A program made the translations under genes and the position numbers. This document shows positions 44,892 to 53,398 of a DNA stretch of 64,000 bases, piece by piece (within the stretch, counting starts at the first letter, position 1; every line of letters starts with the position of its first letter). Location: NCBI GenBank assembly GCA_031417395.1, contig JANOVM010000029.1:1-64000 (forward strand). The letters are read 5' to 3'. The notes beneath the pieces are model-generated. The model saw only the letters and a list, made by a program, of their open reading frames with translations, was not told the DNA's origin and did no database searches. The stretch is from JADKIH01 sp031417395 (GTDB taxonomy: Bacteria > Bacteroidota > Bacteroidia > AKYH767-A > 2013-40CM-41-45).

Positions 44892-47222
44892 ATGTCAAAA
44901 TTTTATAAATATCTACTTTTATCTTTTGGAGCCCTGCTGGTTCTTATAGCTCTTATCATTTTATTTATTTCACCCATTGCTAAATATCTTATAGAAAAAT
45001 ACGATGAAAAATACACGGGACGGCAAATTAAAATGGATTGGGTGTATGTTAATCCTTTTACGGGTTATGTACATTTAAGCAAACCTATAATTTATGAATT
45101 TAAAAATGACAGTGCTTTCTTCTCAGCACAAAGTATTTCTCTTAATTTTTCCGTTTCTAAAATATTTTTCAAAACGATTGAAATTGCAGAATTAACAATC
45201 AATCGTCCCAAAAGTGCAATAATACGAGATTCAATCTTTTTAAATATTACCGATCTTATTGAAAAATTTACACCGGATAAGCCAAAACAAATCTCAACAT
45301 CCTCCCGTTTCAACATTTTAAAAATCAAAATAATAGATGGTGATTTTCTTTACAGAGAAAATCTATCGCATGTCAATTACTTAATCAAGAATGTATATTT
45401 AGAAAGTTCGGGGTTAAAATGGAATGAGGATACCATTTCTGTTCATTTCTCTCTGGTTCCCGGAAGCGGAGGCGGAAATATGAAAGGGGATTTTACCATC
45501 AATTTAAAGAACAACGACTATCGTATAGCTGCCGTAGTTCAAAAATTCGATTTGAATTTAATCAATCAATATTTAAAGGATTTGAGTAATTATGGAATGC
45601 TTTCGGCAAACTTTGATTCCGATTTTACGGCCTATGGAAATTTTAACGATGGTGAAAACATAAACCTAAAAGGAAAGCTGGCAATTAATGATTTTCATTT
45701 TGGAAAAAGTAAAACCAATGATTATATCTCCTTTAAAAAATTCAGTTTTGGTATAATTGAGCTGGGGCCAAAATCACACAAATACCTATTTGATTCTGTT
45801 ACATTGGATCTTCCATATTTCAAATACGAACGGTACGATAATTTAGATAATTTTGAAACAATGTTTGGCAAGCAAGGCGAAAATATTTCATCAGTAAATA
45901 ATAACCCTTCCCGCTTTAATTTAATTCTTGAAATTGCCCGTTATGTAAAAGTGCTAGCCAGAAACTTTTTTCAAAGTCAATACAAAATTAATCATGCAGC
46001 AATTAATAAGGGTGATTTAAAATTCAATGATTATTCTTTAGGTGATAAATTTTCTATTGACTTAAATCCGCTTACCATTTTAGCAGACTCCATCGATAAA
46101 AGTCATAAACAGGTTCATATGGAATTTACAAGTGGGATAATTCCTTATGGTAAAGGAAACATATCGCTAAATATTAATCCGCAAGACACTTCTGACTTTG
46201 ACCTAAAATACTCCTTTAAGAATTTGCCTGCATCACTTTTCAATCCTTATACCATTGCCTATACTTCCTTCCCATTAGATAAAGGCACCATTGAATTCTA
46301 TGGAACGTGGAACGTTAGAAATGGCCAAATCCAAAGCGACAATCACTTGTTAATTCTTGATCCGCGAGTAACTAAAAGGATAAGAAATAAAGACACCAAA
46401 TGGATTCCTCTGCCTCTTATAATGTCTTTTATCCGAGAACGAGGAAATGTAATTGACTACGATATACCCATTACAGGAAATCTGAGAAATCCTAAATTTC
46501 ATTTGAAAGACATCGTTTTTGATTTAGTTGAAAACATATTTGTGAAACCGGCTACAACACCGTATAGATCAAAAGTAAAAAATATAGAAAGAGAAATTGA
46601 AAAGTCCCTGACCTTAAAATGGGAAATGCGTCAACACTCCTTAAATAATAGCCAGGAAGGCTTTGTTGAAAAAATGGCTGATTTCCTGGTGAAATACCCT
46701 GAGACGAAAATTACTGTATTTCCACAATTATATGCTTCAAAGGAAAAGGAATATATTCTCTTTTATGAAGCTAAAAAAAAATACTTTATGCAAGCAAATA
46801 ACATTACAAACAAATCTTTCACTGAAGCTGATTCCGAAAGAATAAACAGACTGTCTGTAAAAGATACTGTTTTTGTACGTTATCTTGAAAAGCAAACTAA
46901 GGATTCTTTACTGTTTTCCATACAGGAAAAATGTTACTCTTTTGTTGATTCCTCTTTAATTTCTAATAAATATGGGCAATTGATTAAAGTTAGAAAGGAG
47001 GCATTCCTAAATTATTTCAAAGACAAGGGAGTGATTAATCAGGTACACTTTTCCAACAATGAGAATGTAATTCCCTATAATGGTTTTTCATTTTATAAAA
47101 TTGAGTATCACGGTGAAATTCCTGAATCACTTCTCAGTGCTTATTCCAAAATTAGAGAATTAAATGATTTAGAGCCTCGCAAAGAATTTAAATCACGGCG
47201 AAAAAATAATTACAAGGAATAA
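44892..47222 (+). CDS. DUF748/AsmA-like envelope protein
   Basis: The frame is open from a GTG at 44829, but that codon lies inside the terminator stem, so the ATG at 44892 is chosen (776 aa). One N-terminal membrane helix (FGALLVLIALIILFISPIA) is followed by a long periplasmic beta-rich region: IKMDWVYVNPFTGYVHLSKP, GDFLYRENLSHVNYLIKNVY, GDLKFNDYSLG and KGTIEFYGTWNVRNGQI. The C-terminal 200 residues are Lys-rich and helical. This is the AsmA/DUF748 layout, a group tied to phospholipid transfer between membranes. No regulon site was found directly ahead; transcription may come from read-through of the preceding gene. Confidence 0.8.
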   Translation: MSKFYKYLLLSFGALLVLIALIILFISPIAKYLIEKYDEKYTGRQIKMDWVYVNPFTGYVHLSKPIIYEFKNDSAFFSAQSISLNFSVSKIFFKTIEIAELTINRPKSAIIRDSIFLNITDLIEKFTPDKPKQISTSSRFNILKIKIIDGDFLYRENLSHVNYLIKNVYLESSGLKWNEDTISVHFSLVPGSGGGNMKGDFTINLKNNDYRIAAVVQKFDLNLINQYLKDLSNYGMLSANFDSDFTAYGNFNDGENINLKGKLAINDFHFGKSKTNDYISFKKFSFGIIELGPKSHKYLFDSVTLDLPYFKYERYDNLDNFETMFGKQGENISSVNNNPSRFNLILEIARYVKVLARNFFQSQYKINHAAINKGDLKFNDYSLGDKFSIDLNPLTILADSIDKSHKQVHMEFTSGIIPYGKGNISLNINPQDTSDFDLKYSFKNLPASLFNPYTIAYTSFPLDKGTIEFYGTWNVRNGQIQSDNHLLILDPRVTKRIRNKDTKWIPLPLIMSFIRERGNVIDYDIPITGNLRNPKFHLKDIVFDLVENIFVKPATTPYRSKVKNIEREIEKSLTLKWEMRQHSLNNSQEGFVEKMADFLVKYPETKITVFPQLYASKEKEYILFYEAKKKYFMQANNITNKSFTEADSERINRLSVKDTVFVRYLEKQTKDSLLFSIQEKCYSFVDSSLISNKYGQLIKVRKEAFLNYFKDKGVINQVHFSNNENVIPYNGFSFYKIEYHGEIPESLLSAYSKIRELNDLEPRKEFKSRRKNNYKE

Positions 47223-47283
47223 TATAATTTATTTGTACTCACAATTGATTTTAGATCTGTGATGCCTTCCTTTTACACAAATA

Positions 47284-47349
47284 GTGTGAATTATATAACA
47301 CTTTAAATAAATTATGTAACTGAGTGTGGCTTTGATATATGTTTCTTTG
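47284..47349 (+). promoter_or_regulatory. Regulon promoter (site 13)
   Basis: Distal box GTGTGAATTATATAA (47284-47298), second copy AAATTATGTAA ending at 47319 (21 bp), and -7 word TTTCTTTG (47342-47349). Offset 43. Transcription should start near 47356, downstream of the first in-frame ATG at 47353. Confidence 0.87.
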
Positions 47350-47394
47350 TAAATGAAAATTTCCAAAAATAAAATACCTAATAAAACATCTATC

Positions 47395-48255
47395 ATGAAA
47401 AAATATCTTTTTATTGTTTCTGCCGCATTACTAATGTCAGCATGCAATCAATCAAATACGGATACAGCAAACCGGGAAAACGATTCTCTTCGATTAATTG
47501 TGAATGAGCGCGAGGCTTCTCTGAATGAATTTATTGCTTCTTTTAATGATGTTGAGCGGAATTTGGATTCTGTGGCTGTTAAACAACATCTTATCTCTAT
47601 GAGTGCAGACCGTCGCGGTGAGTTAAAACTTAATCAAAAAGAAAGAATAAACACAGAAATCGCCGCCATCAATAGTCTGATGGACGAAAACCGTAAAAAA
47701 CTGGCTGCGCTGAACAGTAAATTAAAACGCTCCGGAAATAAAAATGCAGAACTTGAAAAAACAATTGCTACAATAAATCGTCAAATAGTTCAAAAAGATT
47801 TGGAACTGGCCGACTTAAATGCAAAACTAAATGACCTCAATGCTCAAGTAGCTCAATTAAGAACTGTTGTTGATACACTAAATATCCAAAATGGAATTCA
47901 ATCACAATCAATTGCCGATAAGACAATGGCTTTGCATACTGCATATTATATTATAGGCAAATCGAATGATCTAAAAGAAGCGAAAATAATAGATCGTAAA
48001 GGTGGTCTGCTTGGTATTGGCAGAACATCAAAACTTAATTCTGATTTTGACAATAGTAAATTTACCCGCATTGATTATACTCAAATCAGCACCATTGCTG
48101 TTAACAGTGATATGAAAATCATCTCCAACCATCCTACCAGCTCTTATACCCTGGATAAAGACGAGAAAGATAAAGATCTTGTTAAAAACATTGTAATTAC
48201 AAATCCGGAAAATTTCTGGAGCGCTTCAAAATATCTTGTTATAGTTAAAGATTGA
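47395..48255 (+). CDS. Coiled-coil lipoprotein
   Basis: The product is 286 aa from ATG 47395; the in-frame ATG at 47353 is at the predicted transcription start and gives no signal peptide. The lipobox is SAALLMSAC with Cys at 17. Residues 25-185 are a long charged coiled coil (KLAALNSKLKRSGNKNAELE, QKDLELADLNAKLNDLNAQV), then a C-terminal beta region (GGLLGIGRTSKLNSDF, FTRIDYTQISTIAVN, PENFWSASKYLVIVKD). I have seen this architecture in Bacteroidota hypotheticals but know no function. Monocistronic between site 13 and a strong terminator. Confidence 0.8.
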   Translation: MKKYLFIVSAALLMSACNQSNTDTANRENDSLRLIVNEREASLNEFIASFNDVERNLDSVAVKQHLISMSADRRGELKLNQKERINTEIAAINSLMDENRKKLAALNSKLKRSGNKNAELEKTIATINRQIVQKDLELADLNAKLNDLNAQVAQLRTVVDTLNIQNGIQSQSIADKTMALHTAYYIIGKSNDLKEAKIIDRKGGLLGIGRTSKLNSDFDNSKFTRIDYTQISTIAVNSDMKIISNHPTSSYTLDKDEKDKDLVKNIVITNPENFWSASKYLVIVKD

Positions 48256-48279
48256 TAAACACCTCTGCATTGTTTTGTT

Positions 48280-48315
48280 AACCTCGAAGCGCTATTATGC
48301 TTCGGGGTTTTTTTT
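48280..48315 (+). terminator. Intrinsic terminator of the coiled-coil lipoprotein gene
   Basis: AACCTCGAAGC (48280-48290) pairs with GCTTCGGGGTT (48299-48309), one T-G wobble, 8-nt loop, followed by a run of eight T (48308-48315). Confidence 0.92.
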
Positions 48316-48374
48316 AATAAAATGATACTTCACTTTCCGGGCTTGGTCTTATTAATATTCCAAATATACTTAAC

Positions 48375-48440
48375 GTGTGAATTATGTAACATCAACAAAG
48401 TTATGTGTAACATTATATTGATGCTGTCTTCTTAAATTTG
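48375..48440 (+). promoter_or_regulatory. Regulon promoter (site 14) for the transporter-dps-mla operon
   Basis: Distal box GTGTGAATTATGTAA (48375-48389), second copy GTTATGTGTAA ending at 48410 (21 bp), and a perfect -7 box TAAATTTG (48433-48440). Offset 43. ATG follows at 48495. Confidence 0.92.
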
Positions 48441-48494
48441 TTTTAAATAAGCCCTGTGGATTTTATTTAGCAATATCACTCAGGTTCAACAAAT

Positions 48495-49595
48495 ATGAAT
48501 AGCACTTTAACTTTTCCCTGGTATGCAAAATTTTCTTTGATTATTGTTGGTGCACTTGCTTTTATCTATATACTGTACATTGGACAGCATATTATTGTCC
48601 CTTTAATTTATGCAACAGTTTTTGCAATACTCCTTAATCCATTGGTTAATTATTTAATAACCTTCAAAATAAATAAAATTGTATCCATTTCCCTTGCAGT
48701 TCTTTTCGCTATTATACTTTTGATGAGTCTTCTCTATTTTATTTCAGCACAAATCTCCATGTTTGGAGAAACCTATCCAAAACTTAAAGAAAAATTTCTT
48801 GTAAACAGTGCACAATTTATACGATGGACCTCCGAGCATTTCAATATAAGACAATATAAAATAAATGCCTGGATTGAACAAAATAAAACAGATACAATCC
48901 AACGTATGGGAGGCGCTATCGGACAAACCCTGGCAACAATAAACAGTGTTCTTATTATTGTCTTTTTACTTCCCGTGTACTTGTTTATGATCCTGTACTA
49001 CAAAAATTTGTTGCTCGAATTTATCAAGAAATTATTTCACTCATCTTATCATCTGGCTGTTTTTGATGTACTGAGCAGCTCAAAAAAAATAATTCAAAGT
49101 TACCTAATCGGTCTTCTTTTTGAAGCAGTGATAATAGCTGCTTTAAATTCGCTTGGACTGTTGATTCTTGGGATAAATTATGCTTTAATACTTGGTATTA
49201 CAGGAGCTCTTCTCAATGTAATTCCATACATAGGAGGAGTAATAGCAATCGCTTTGCCTATGATAGTGGCTTATGTAACTAAGGAATCTTCTACATATGC
49301 CCTCCTTGTACTCGCCATTTATGTACTTATTCAGTTTATCGATAATCATTTAATCATTCCGCGTATAGTAGCTTCCAGAGTAAAATTGAATGCTTTGATA
49401 TCTATCGTTGCCGTTTTAGCAGGTAGTGCGCTTTGGGGTATTCCGGGTATGTTTCTTTCAATTCCGCTGACGGCAATTATCAAAGTTGTATTTGATCACA
49501 TTGATTCCTTAAAACCGTGGGGATTTTTACTTGGAAACACCATTCCCACAAATAAAACAATTTTTAGAATAAATAAATATAAAATAAATCCATAA
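48495..49595 (+). CDS. AI-2E family transporter (TqsA/YdiK-like)
   Basis: The product is 366 aa with about eight membrane helices: an N-terminal pair (FSLIIVGALAFIYILYIGQH, then IVPLIYATVFAILLNPLV), a periplasmic helical domain (about 85-150), and a C-terminal set with the family motif IPYIGGVIAIALPM and QFIDNHLIIPRIVASRVKLN. The family name comes from autoinducer-2 export in E. coli, but many members are Na+/H+ exchangers or of unknown substrate. First gene of a probable seven-gene operon; 8 bp to dps. Confidence 0.92.
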   Translation: MNSTLTFPWYAKFSLIIVGALAFIYILYIGQHIIVPLIYATVFAILLNPLVNYLITFKINKIVSISLAVLFAIILLMSLLYFISAQISMFGETYPKLKEKFLVNSAQFIRWTSEHFNIRQYKINAWIEQNKTDTIQRMGGAIGQTLATINSVLIIVFLLPVYLFMILYYKNLLLEFIKKLFHSSYHLAVFDVLSSSKKIIQSYLIGLLFEAVIIAALNSLGLLILGINYALILGITGALLNVIPYIGGVIAIALPMIVAYVTKESSTYALLVLAIYVLIQFIDNHLIIPRIVASRVKLNALISIVAVLAGSALWGIPGMFLSIPLTAIIKVVFDHIDSLKPWGFLLGNTIPTNKTIFRINKYKINP

Positions 49596-49603
49596 AAAAT
49601 ATC

Positions 49604-50077
49604 ATGAAAATAAATATAGGCATTTCATCCAAAGATCTCAAAAACGTAGTTCAAATTCTTTCTGTCATTTTAGCAAATGAAACAATTTTATATGTCAAAA
49701 CAAGAAAATTTCATTGGAATGTCAAAGGGGTAAACTTCATGGAACTTCATAAACTTTTTGAAGGCCAATATAAACAGCTTGAAGAATACATTGATGAAGT
49801 AGCCGAACGGATAAATAAACTGGGCGAAAATACAATTGGTACAATGAAAGAATTTAATGCTGCAGGCTCTTTGAAAGAAAGTCCGGGAAAATACCCGACT
49901 CAAGACAACATGTTGAAAGAATTATTGAGCGATCATGAATCGATGATAAGACAGTTAAGAAAACAAGTTGAATTATGCAGCACGCAGTATAAAGATGCAG
50001 GAACCGCCGATTTCCTTACAGGTATTATGGAAGAGCATGAAACAATAGCATGGGTATTGCGGAGGTCGTTAAATTAA
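49604..50077 (+). CDS. dps: Dps-family DNA-protection ferritin
   Basis: The product is 157 aa. The ferroxidase residues have exact Dps spacing: H37 (KFHWNVKG), H49, D64 and E68 (YIDEVAERI). The family-typical FxExHxxxExQYxxLxxxxDxxAER pattern is intact. It forms dodecamers that store iron and remove peroxide, and may bind DNA. There is no signal peptide. Its position between a regulon-controlled transporter and lipid-transport genes places oxidative and iron protection in the same response. Stop to next start is 5 bp. Confidence 0.94.
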   Translation: MKINIGISSKDLKNVVQILSVILANETILYVKTRKFHWNVKGVNFMELHKLFEGQYKQLEEYIDEVAERINKLGENTIGTMKEFNAAGSLKESPGKYPTQDNMLKELLSDHESMIRQLRKQVELCSTQYKDAGTADFLTGIMEEHETIAWVLRRSLN

Positions 50078-50082
50078 TTTAT

Positions 50083-50931
50083 ATGAAAGATTCAAATCCA
50101 TTAATGAAAAGCCCTTCTCTGCATTTAGCAACAAAGGAGTCATTAAGAAAATTAACGGAAAAAACTTTAAACAAAACCGCTGATGCAAAAAACATACTCA
50201 CCGATTTTGCAGACTTCACCTTATTTGTGCTTTCCGTAATACGGGAAACTTTTTCACGCAGATTCGAATTCAAAGAATTCATACGTCAATGCTTTCAAAT
50301 CGGTTATAAATCTTTGCCTCTTATATCAATTACCGGAATGATTATGGGTCTGGTTCTCACAATTCAATCAAGGCCGGTGTTAGTTGATTTTGGCGCTGTA
50401 ACAATGCTCCCCGGTATGGTGGCTGTTTCTTTAGTTAGAGAAATGGGCCCGGTAATAACTGCACTTATATGCGCAGGAAAAATCGGATCAGGAATGGGAG
50501 CTGAATTGGGTTCCATGAAAGTAACAGAACAAATAGATGCCATGGAAGTTAGTTCAACGAATCCGATTCGTTTCTTAGTCGTTACCCGGGTTTTATCAGC
50601 AACTCTCATGATTCCACTTTTGATATTATATGCCGATGCCCTCGGTATATTGGGCAGCTGGGCCGGAGCAAATATTAAAGGGGATGTTAGTTTTGTGTTG
50701 TTTCTTTCCCAGGCCTTTAGACATTTAGAGTTCATTGATTTCTTACCCGCTGTATTAAAATCATTTGTATTTGGTGCTGTAATTGGATTCATAGGGTGTT
50801 ATAAGGGATATACAGCCGGTCGCGGTACAGAAAGCGTAGGTATTGCAGCGAATTCTGCTGTTGTTCTTTCTTCCCTTCTTGTAATTATTGTAGACGTCGT
50901 TGCTGTACAAATTACTGATATGTTCATATAA
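50083..50931 (+). CDS. mlaE: MlaE-type ABC lipid transporter permease
   Basis: The frame is open from 50050 inside dps, but the ATG at 50083 just after the dps stop is the natural start (282 aa). A soluble N-terminus of about 65 residues is longer than usual. Membrane helices follow with family landmarks: SLPLISITGMIMGLVLTIQS, then REMGPVITALICAGKIGSGM, GAELGSMKVTEQIDAMEVSS, and the end GFIGCYKGYTAGRGTESVGI. The permease of the MlaFED-type retrograde or anterograde phospholipid transporter in the inner membrane. Genes for the ATPase and the MCE protein follow directly. Confidence 0.93.
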   Translation: MKDSNPLMKSPSLHLATKESLRKLTEKTLNKTADAKNILTDFADFTLFVLSVIRETFSRRFEFKEFIRQCFQIGYKSLPLISITGMIMGLVLTIQSRPVLVDFGAVTMLPGMVAVSLVREMGPVITALICAGKIGSGMGAELGSMKVTEQIDAMEVSSTNPIRFLVVTRVLSATLMIPLLILYADALGILGSWAGANIKGDVSFVLFLSQAFRHLEFIDFLPAVLKSFVFGAVIGFIGCYKGYTAGRGTESVGIAANSAVVLSSLLVIIVDVVAVQITDMFI

Positions 50932-50936
50932 AGAAA

Positions 50937-51713
50937 ATGAGTCTACAAACTGAATTTACAATTGTTCCCGATAAACCGATTATCGAAATCAAAAACCTCA
51001 AGAAATCTTTTGGTAAGCAAGAAGTATTAAAAAATATTTCTTTAACTCTCACAAATGAAGAAAACCTTGTTGTATTGGGAAAGTCCGGTTCAGGAAAATC
51101 TGTTTTAATAAAATGTATTGTAGGGTTAATGAATTCTGACAGTGGAACCATAAATGTATTTGATAATAACGTAACAGCTTTATCTCGTGATCAATTAAGC
51201 GAGCTAAGAAAAAAAATTGGTTTTCTTTTTCAAAGTGGTGCCCTTTATGATTCAATGACGGTTAAAGAAAATCTTGAGTTTCCTTTACGTAGAATAAAAA
51301 CTGATTTCTCTGAAAAACAAATTGGTGAAAAGATAGCAGACGTTTTGGAAAATGTCGGCTTAGCCGATGCATTAAACAAAATGCCTTCCCAACTATCCGG
51401 TGGAATGCGAAAAAGAATAAGTTTAGCACGTACCATTGTTGTTGATCCATTAATCATGTTGTACGATGAACCAACCACCGGACTTGATCCGGTCACATCA
51501 AGCGAAATCAGCTTACTCATTAACGATGTACAAAAAAAATACAAGACATCATCCATAATAATTACCCACGATATTGAATGCGCTCGTCATACAGCGAACA
51601 GAATCGTAATGCTTAACGATGGTGAAATTTATAAAGATGGTAAATTAGAAGAGTTCGAAAATTCTTCAGATCCTTTAATAAAATCGTTTTTTAAAGGGAA
51701 AAACGTAGTATAA
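50937..51713 (+). CDS. mlaF: MlaF-type ABC transporter ATPase
   Basis: The product is 258 aa. Walker A GKSGSGKS 48-55, Q-loop Q99 in FLFQSGALYDSMTV, signature LSGGM 153-157, Walker B LIMLYDEPT with D177/E178, D-loop TGLDP, and H-loop H211. The SGALFDSMTVxENVxFPL context is typical of Mla ATPases rather than generic ABC importers. It starts 5 bp after the permease gene. It powers lipid movement with the MlaE permease and the MCE protein. Confidence 0.94.
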   Translation: MSLQTEFTIVPDKPIIEIKNLKKSFGKQEVLKNISLTLTNEENLVVLGKSGSGKSVLIKCIVGLMNSDSGTINVFDNNVTALSRDQLSELRKKIGFLFQSGALYDSMTVKENLEFPLRRIKTDFSEKQIGEKIADVLENVGLADALNKMPSQLSGGMRKRISLARTIVVDPLIMLYDEPTTGLDPVTSSEISLLINDVQKKYKTSSIIITHDIECARHTANRIVMLNDGEIYKDGKLEEFENSSDPLIKSFFKGKNVV

Positions 51714-51733
51714 AAAAATTAATAAAATCAATT

Positions 51734-52468
51734 ATGGAAACACATACTAATAAATTTAAAATCCGCCTGGGATTGTTTGTTGCCGGAGGACTGGCACTTT
51801 TTGTACTTGCAATATTCATTATCGGAAAACAAAAGAATCTATTTAATCCTGTCTTTAAACTTACGGCAACATTTTACAATATAAGCGGTCTTCAGGTTGG
51901 TAACAATGTTCGCTTCTCAGGAATAAATGTTGGCACGGTTGACAATATTGGTATTATCAATGATTCCACAGTTCGGGTTGACCTACTGATAAGAACAGAA
52001 GTAAAACAATTTATAAAATCCGATTGTGAAGTTGCTATAGGTTCAGAAGGGCTTATTGGTGACAGACTGATAATTGTTACCCAGGGTAGTAGTGATTCTC
52101 CTCTTGCAAAAGAAGGTCAGGAACTTATCTCTACTGAACCAGTTGAGACCGATGCAATTATGGCAAGCCTGCAAATCACTGCCGGTAATGCTGAAATTAT
52201 TTCAGAACAATTAGCGGAGATCATGTCTAAAATAAACAGTGGTAATGGTACCTTGGGCCGATTGATACAAGATTCAACTATAGCCGAAAACCTAAATCAA
52301 ACCATGCTTAACCTCAAAAAAAGTTCGAAAGGCCTGGATGAAAATATGCAGGCCGCTCAACATAATTTTTTACTTAAAGGGTATTTCAATAAAAAAGCGA
52401 AAGCGGCCGAGAAAGCTAAAAAAGAAAGACTTGAAAATAAAAATTTACCGGAAAATAATAAAAAATAA
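51734..52468 (+). CDS. mlaD: MlaD-type MCE-domain protein
   Basis: The product is 244 aa. One N-terminal membrane helix (FKIRLGLFVAGGLALFVLAI), then a single MCE domain (about 39-115: LTATFYNISGLQVGNNVRFS, GINVGTVDNI, VAIGSEGLIGDRLIIVTQG). The helical C-terminus (150-210) ends with a basic tail KKAKAAEKAKKERLENK. It is the periplasmic lipid-binding ring of the Mla-type transporter. No MlaC or MlaA gene is nearby; Bacteroidota systems often lack them. Confidence 0.93.
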   Translation: METHTNKFKIRLGLFVAGGLALFVLAIFIIGKQKNLFNPVFKLTATFYNISGLQVGNNVRFSGINVGTVDNIGIINDSTVRVDLLIRTEVKQFIKSDCEVAIGSEGLIGDRLIIVTQGSSDSPLAKEGQELISTEPVETDAIMASLQITAGNAEIISEQLAEIMSKINSGNGTLGRLIQDSTIAENLNQTMLNLKKSSKGLDENMQAAQHNFLLKGYFNKKAKAAEKAKKERLENKNLPENNKK

Positions 52469-52491
52469 TTCTTACTTATTAACTGCAACTC

Positions 52492-53340
52492 ATGAATGTA
52501 AATCAAGAAACAATTGTCGAAAAAGTTATTCCGCTGAATGATTTTTCAATATGCTATAACGACCGTGGTACGGGCTCTGTTCCTGTTATTTTTATTCATG
52601 GTTTTCCTTTTGATAAATCCTCTTGGTATCCTCAAATGGAATATTTAAGTGATGAATTCCGAGTAATATCCTATGACATTAGAGGGTTTGGAAAATCAAC
52701 TGCCGGAAAAGAAAATGAAAGCATCGATCTTTTTGCCGATGATTTAATAAATTTTATGGATGCGCTAAGTATCAGAAAGGCAATTGTGTGCGGACTTTCT
52801 ATGGGCGGTTATATTCTCTTAAATGCCATATCCCGGCATCCCGAAAGGTTTTATGCAATTGTATTGAGTGATACCCAATGCAACGCTGACGATGAAGCCG
52901 GAAAACAAAAACGAATTGAAACAATTTCTCATGTGCTGGCCGGAGGATTTCAATCTTTCGCAGATGAATTTGTAAAAAAAATTTTCTGTTCCGATACATT
53001 AAAAACAAAGCCTGAATTAGTCAAAGGAATTTTAAAAACCATTCTTTCTACTTCAACCATAACAGTTACAAAAACCCTGAATGCTCTCGCAAACAGAAGT
53101 GATACGTGTAACTCCCTTCAGCAAATTTCTGTTCCCGCATTAATAATTTGTGGTAGTGAAGACATCATTACACCTCCAATAAAGTCAGAGTTTTTGAATA
53201 ATTCAATACGGGGTTCCAGAATTCACTTTATTGATAAAGCGGGCCATCTGTCGAACCTTGAGCAACCGGAGGAATTTAACAATCATCTTATAAATTTCAT
53301 CTCTGCTGTACGAAATCAAATGGACAATTCTTCCATTTAA
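52492..53340 (+). CDS. Alpha/beta hydrolase
   Basis: The product is 282 aa. The oxyanion HG is at 36-37 (VIFIHGFPFD), the nucleophile S103 in GLSMGG, the acid D224 in IICGSEDIITP, and the base H252 in DKAGHLSNLEQP. DIRGFGKS at 62-69 is typical of esterase or haloperoxidase-like enzymes. The catalytic triad is complete, so it is probably active. It is cytoplasmic (no signal). It lies 23 bp after mlaD; a role in lipid turnover is possible but only inferred. Confidence 0.88.
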   Translation: MNVNQETIVEKVIPLNDFSICYNDRGTGSVPVIFIHGFPFDKSSWYPQMEYLSDEFRVISYDIRGFGKSTAGKENESIDLFADDLINFMDALSIRKAIVCGLSMGGYILLNAISRHPERFYAIVLSDTQCNADDEAGKQKRIETISHVLAGGFQSFADEFVKKIFCSDTLKTKPELVKGILKTILSTSTITVTKTLNALANRSDTCNSLQQISVPALIICGSEDIITPPIKSEFLNNSIRGSRIHFIDKAGHLSNLEQPEEFNNHLINFISAVRNQMDNSSI

Positions 53341-53398
53341 AAAAACTTGTTACTATTTGTTTTGTTTAAAGGAAAATAGTATTTACCAATTTTTACAA

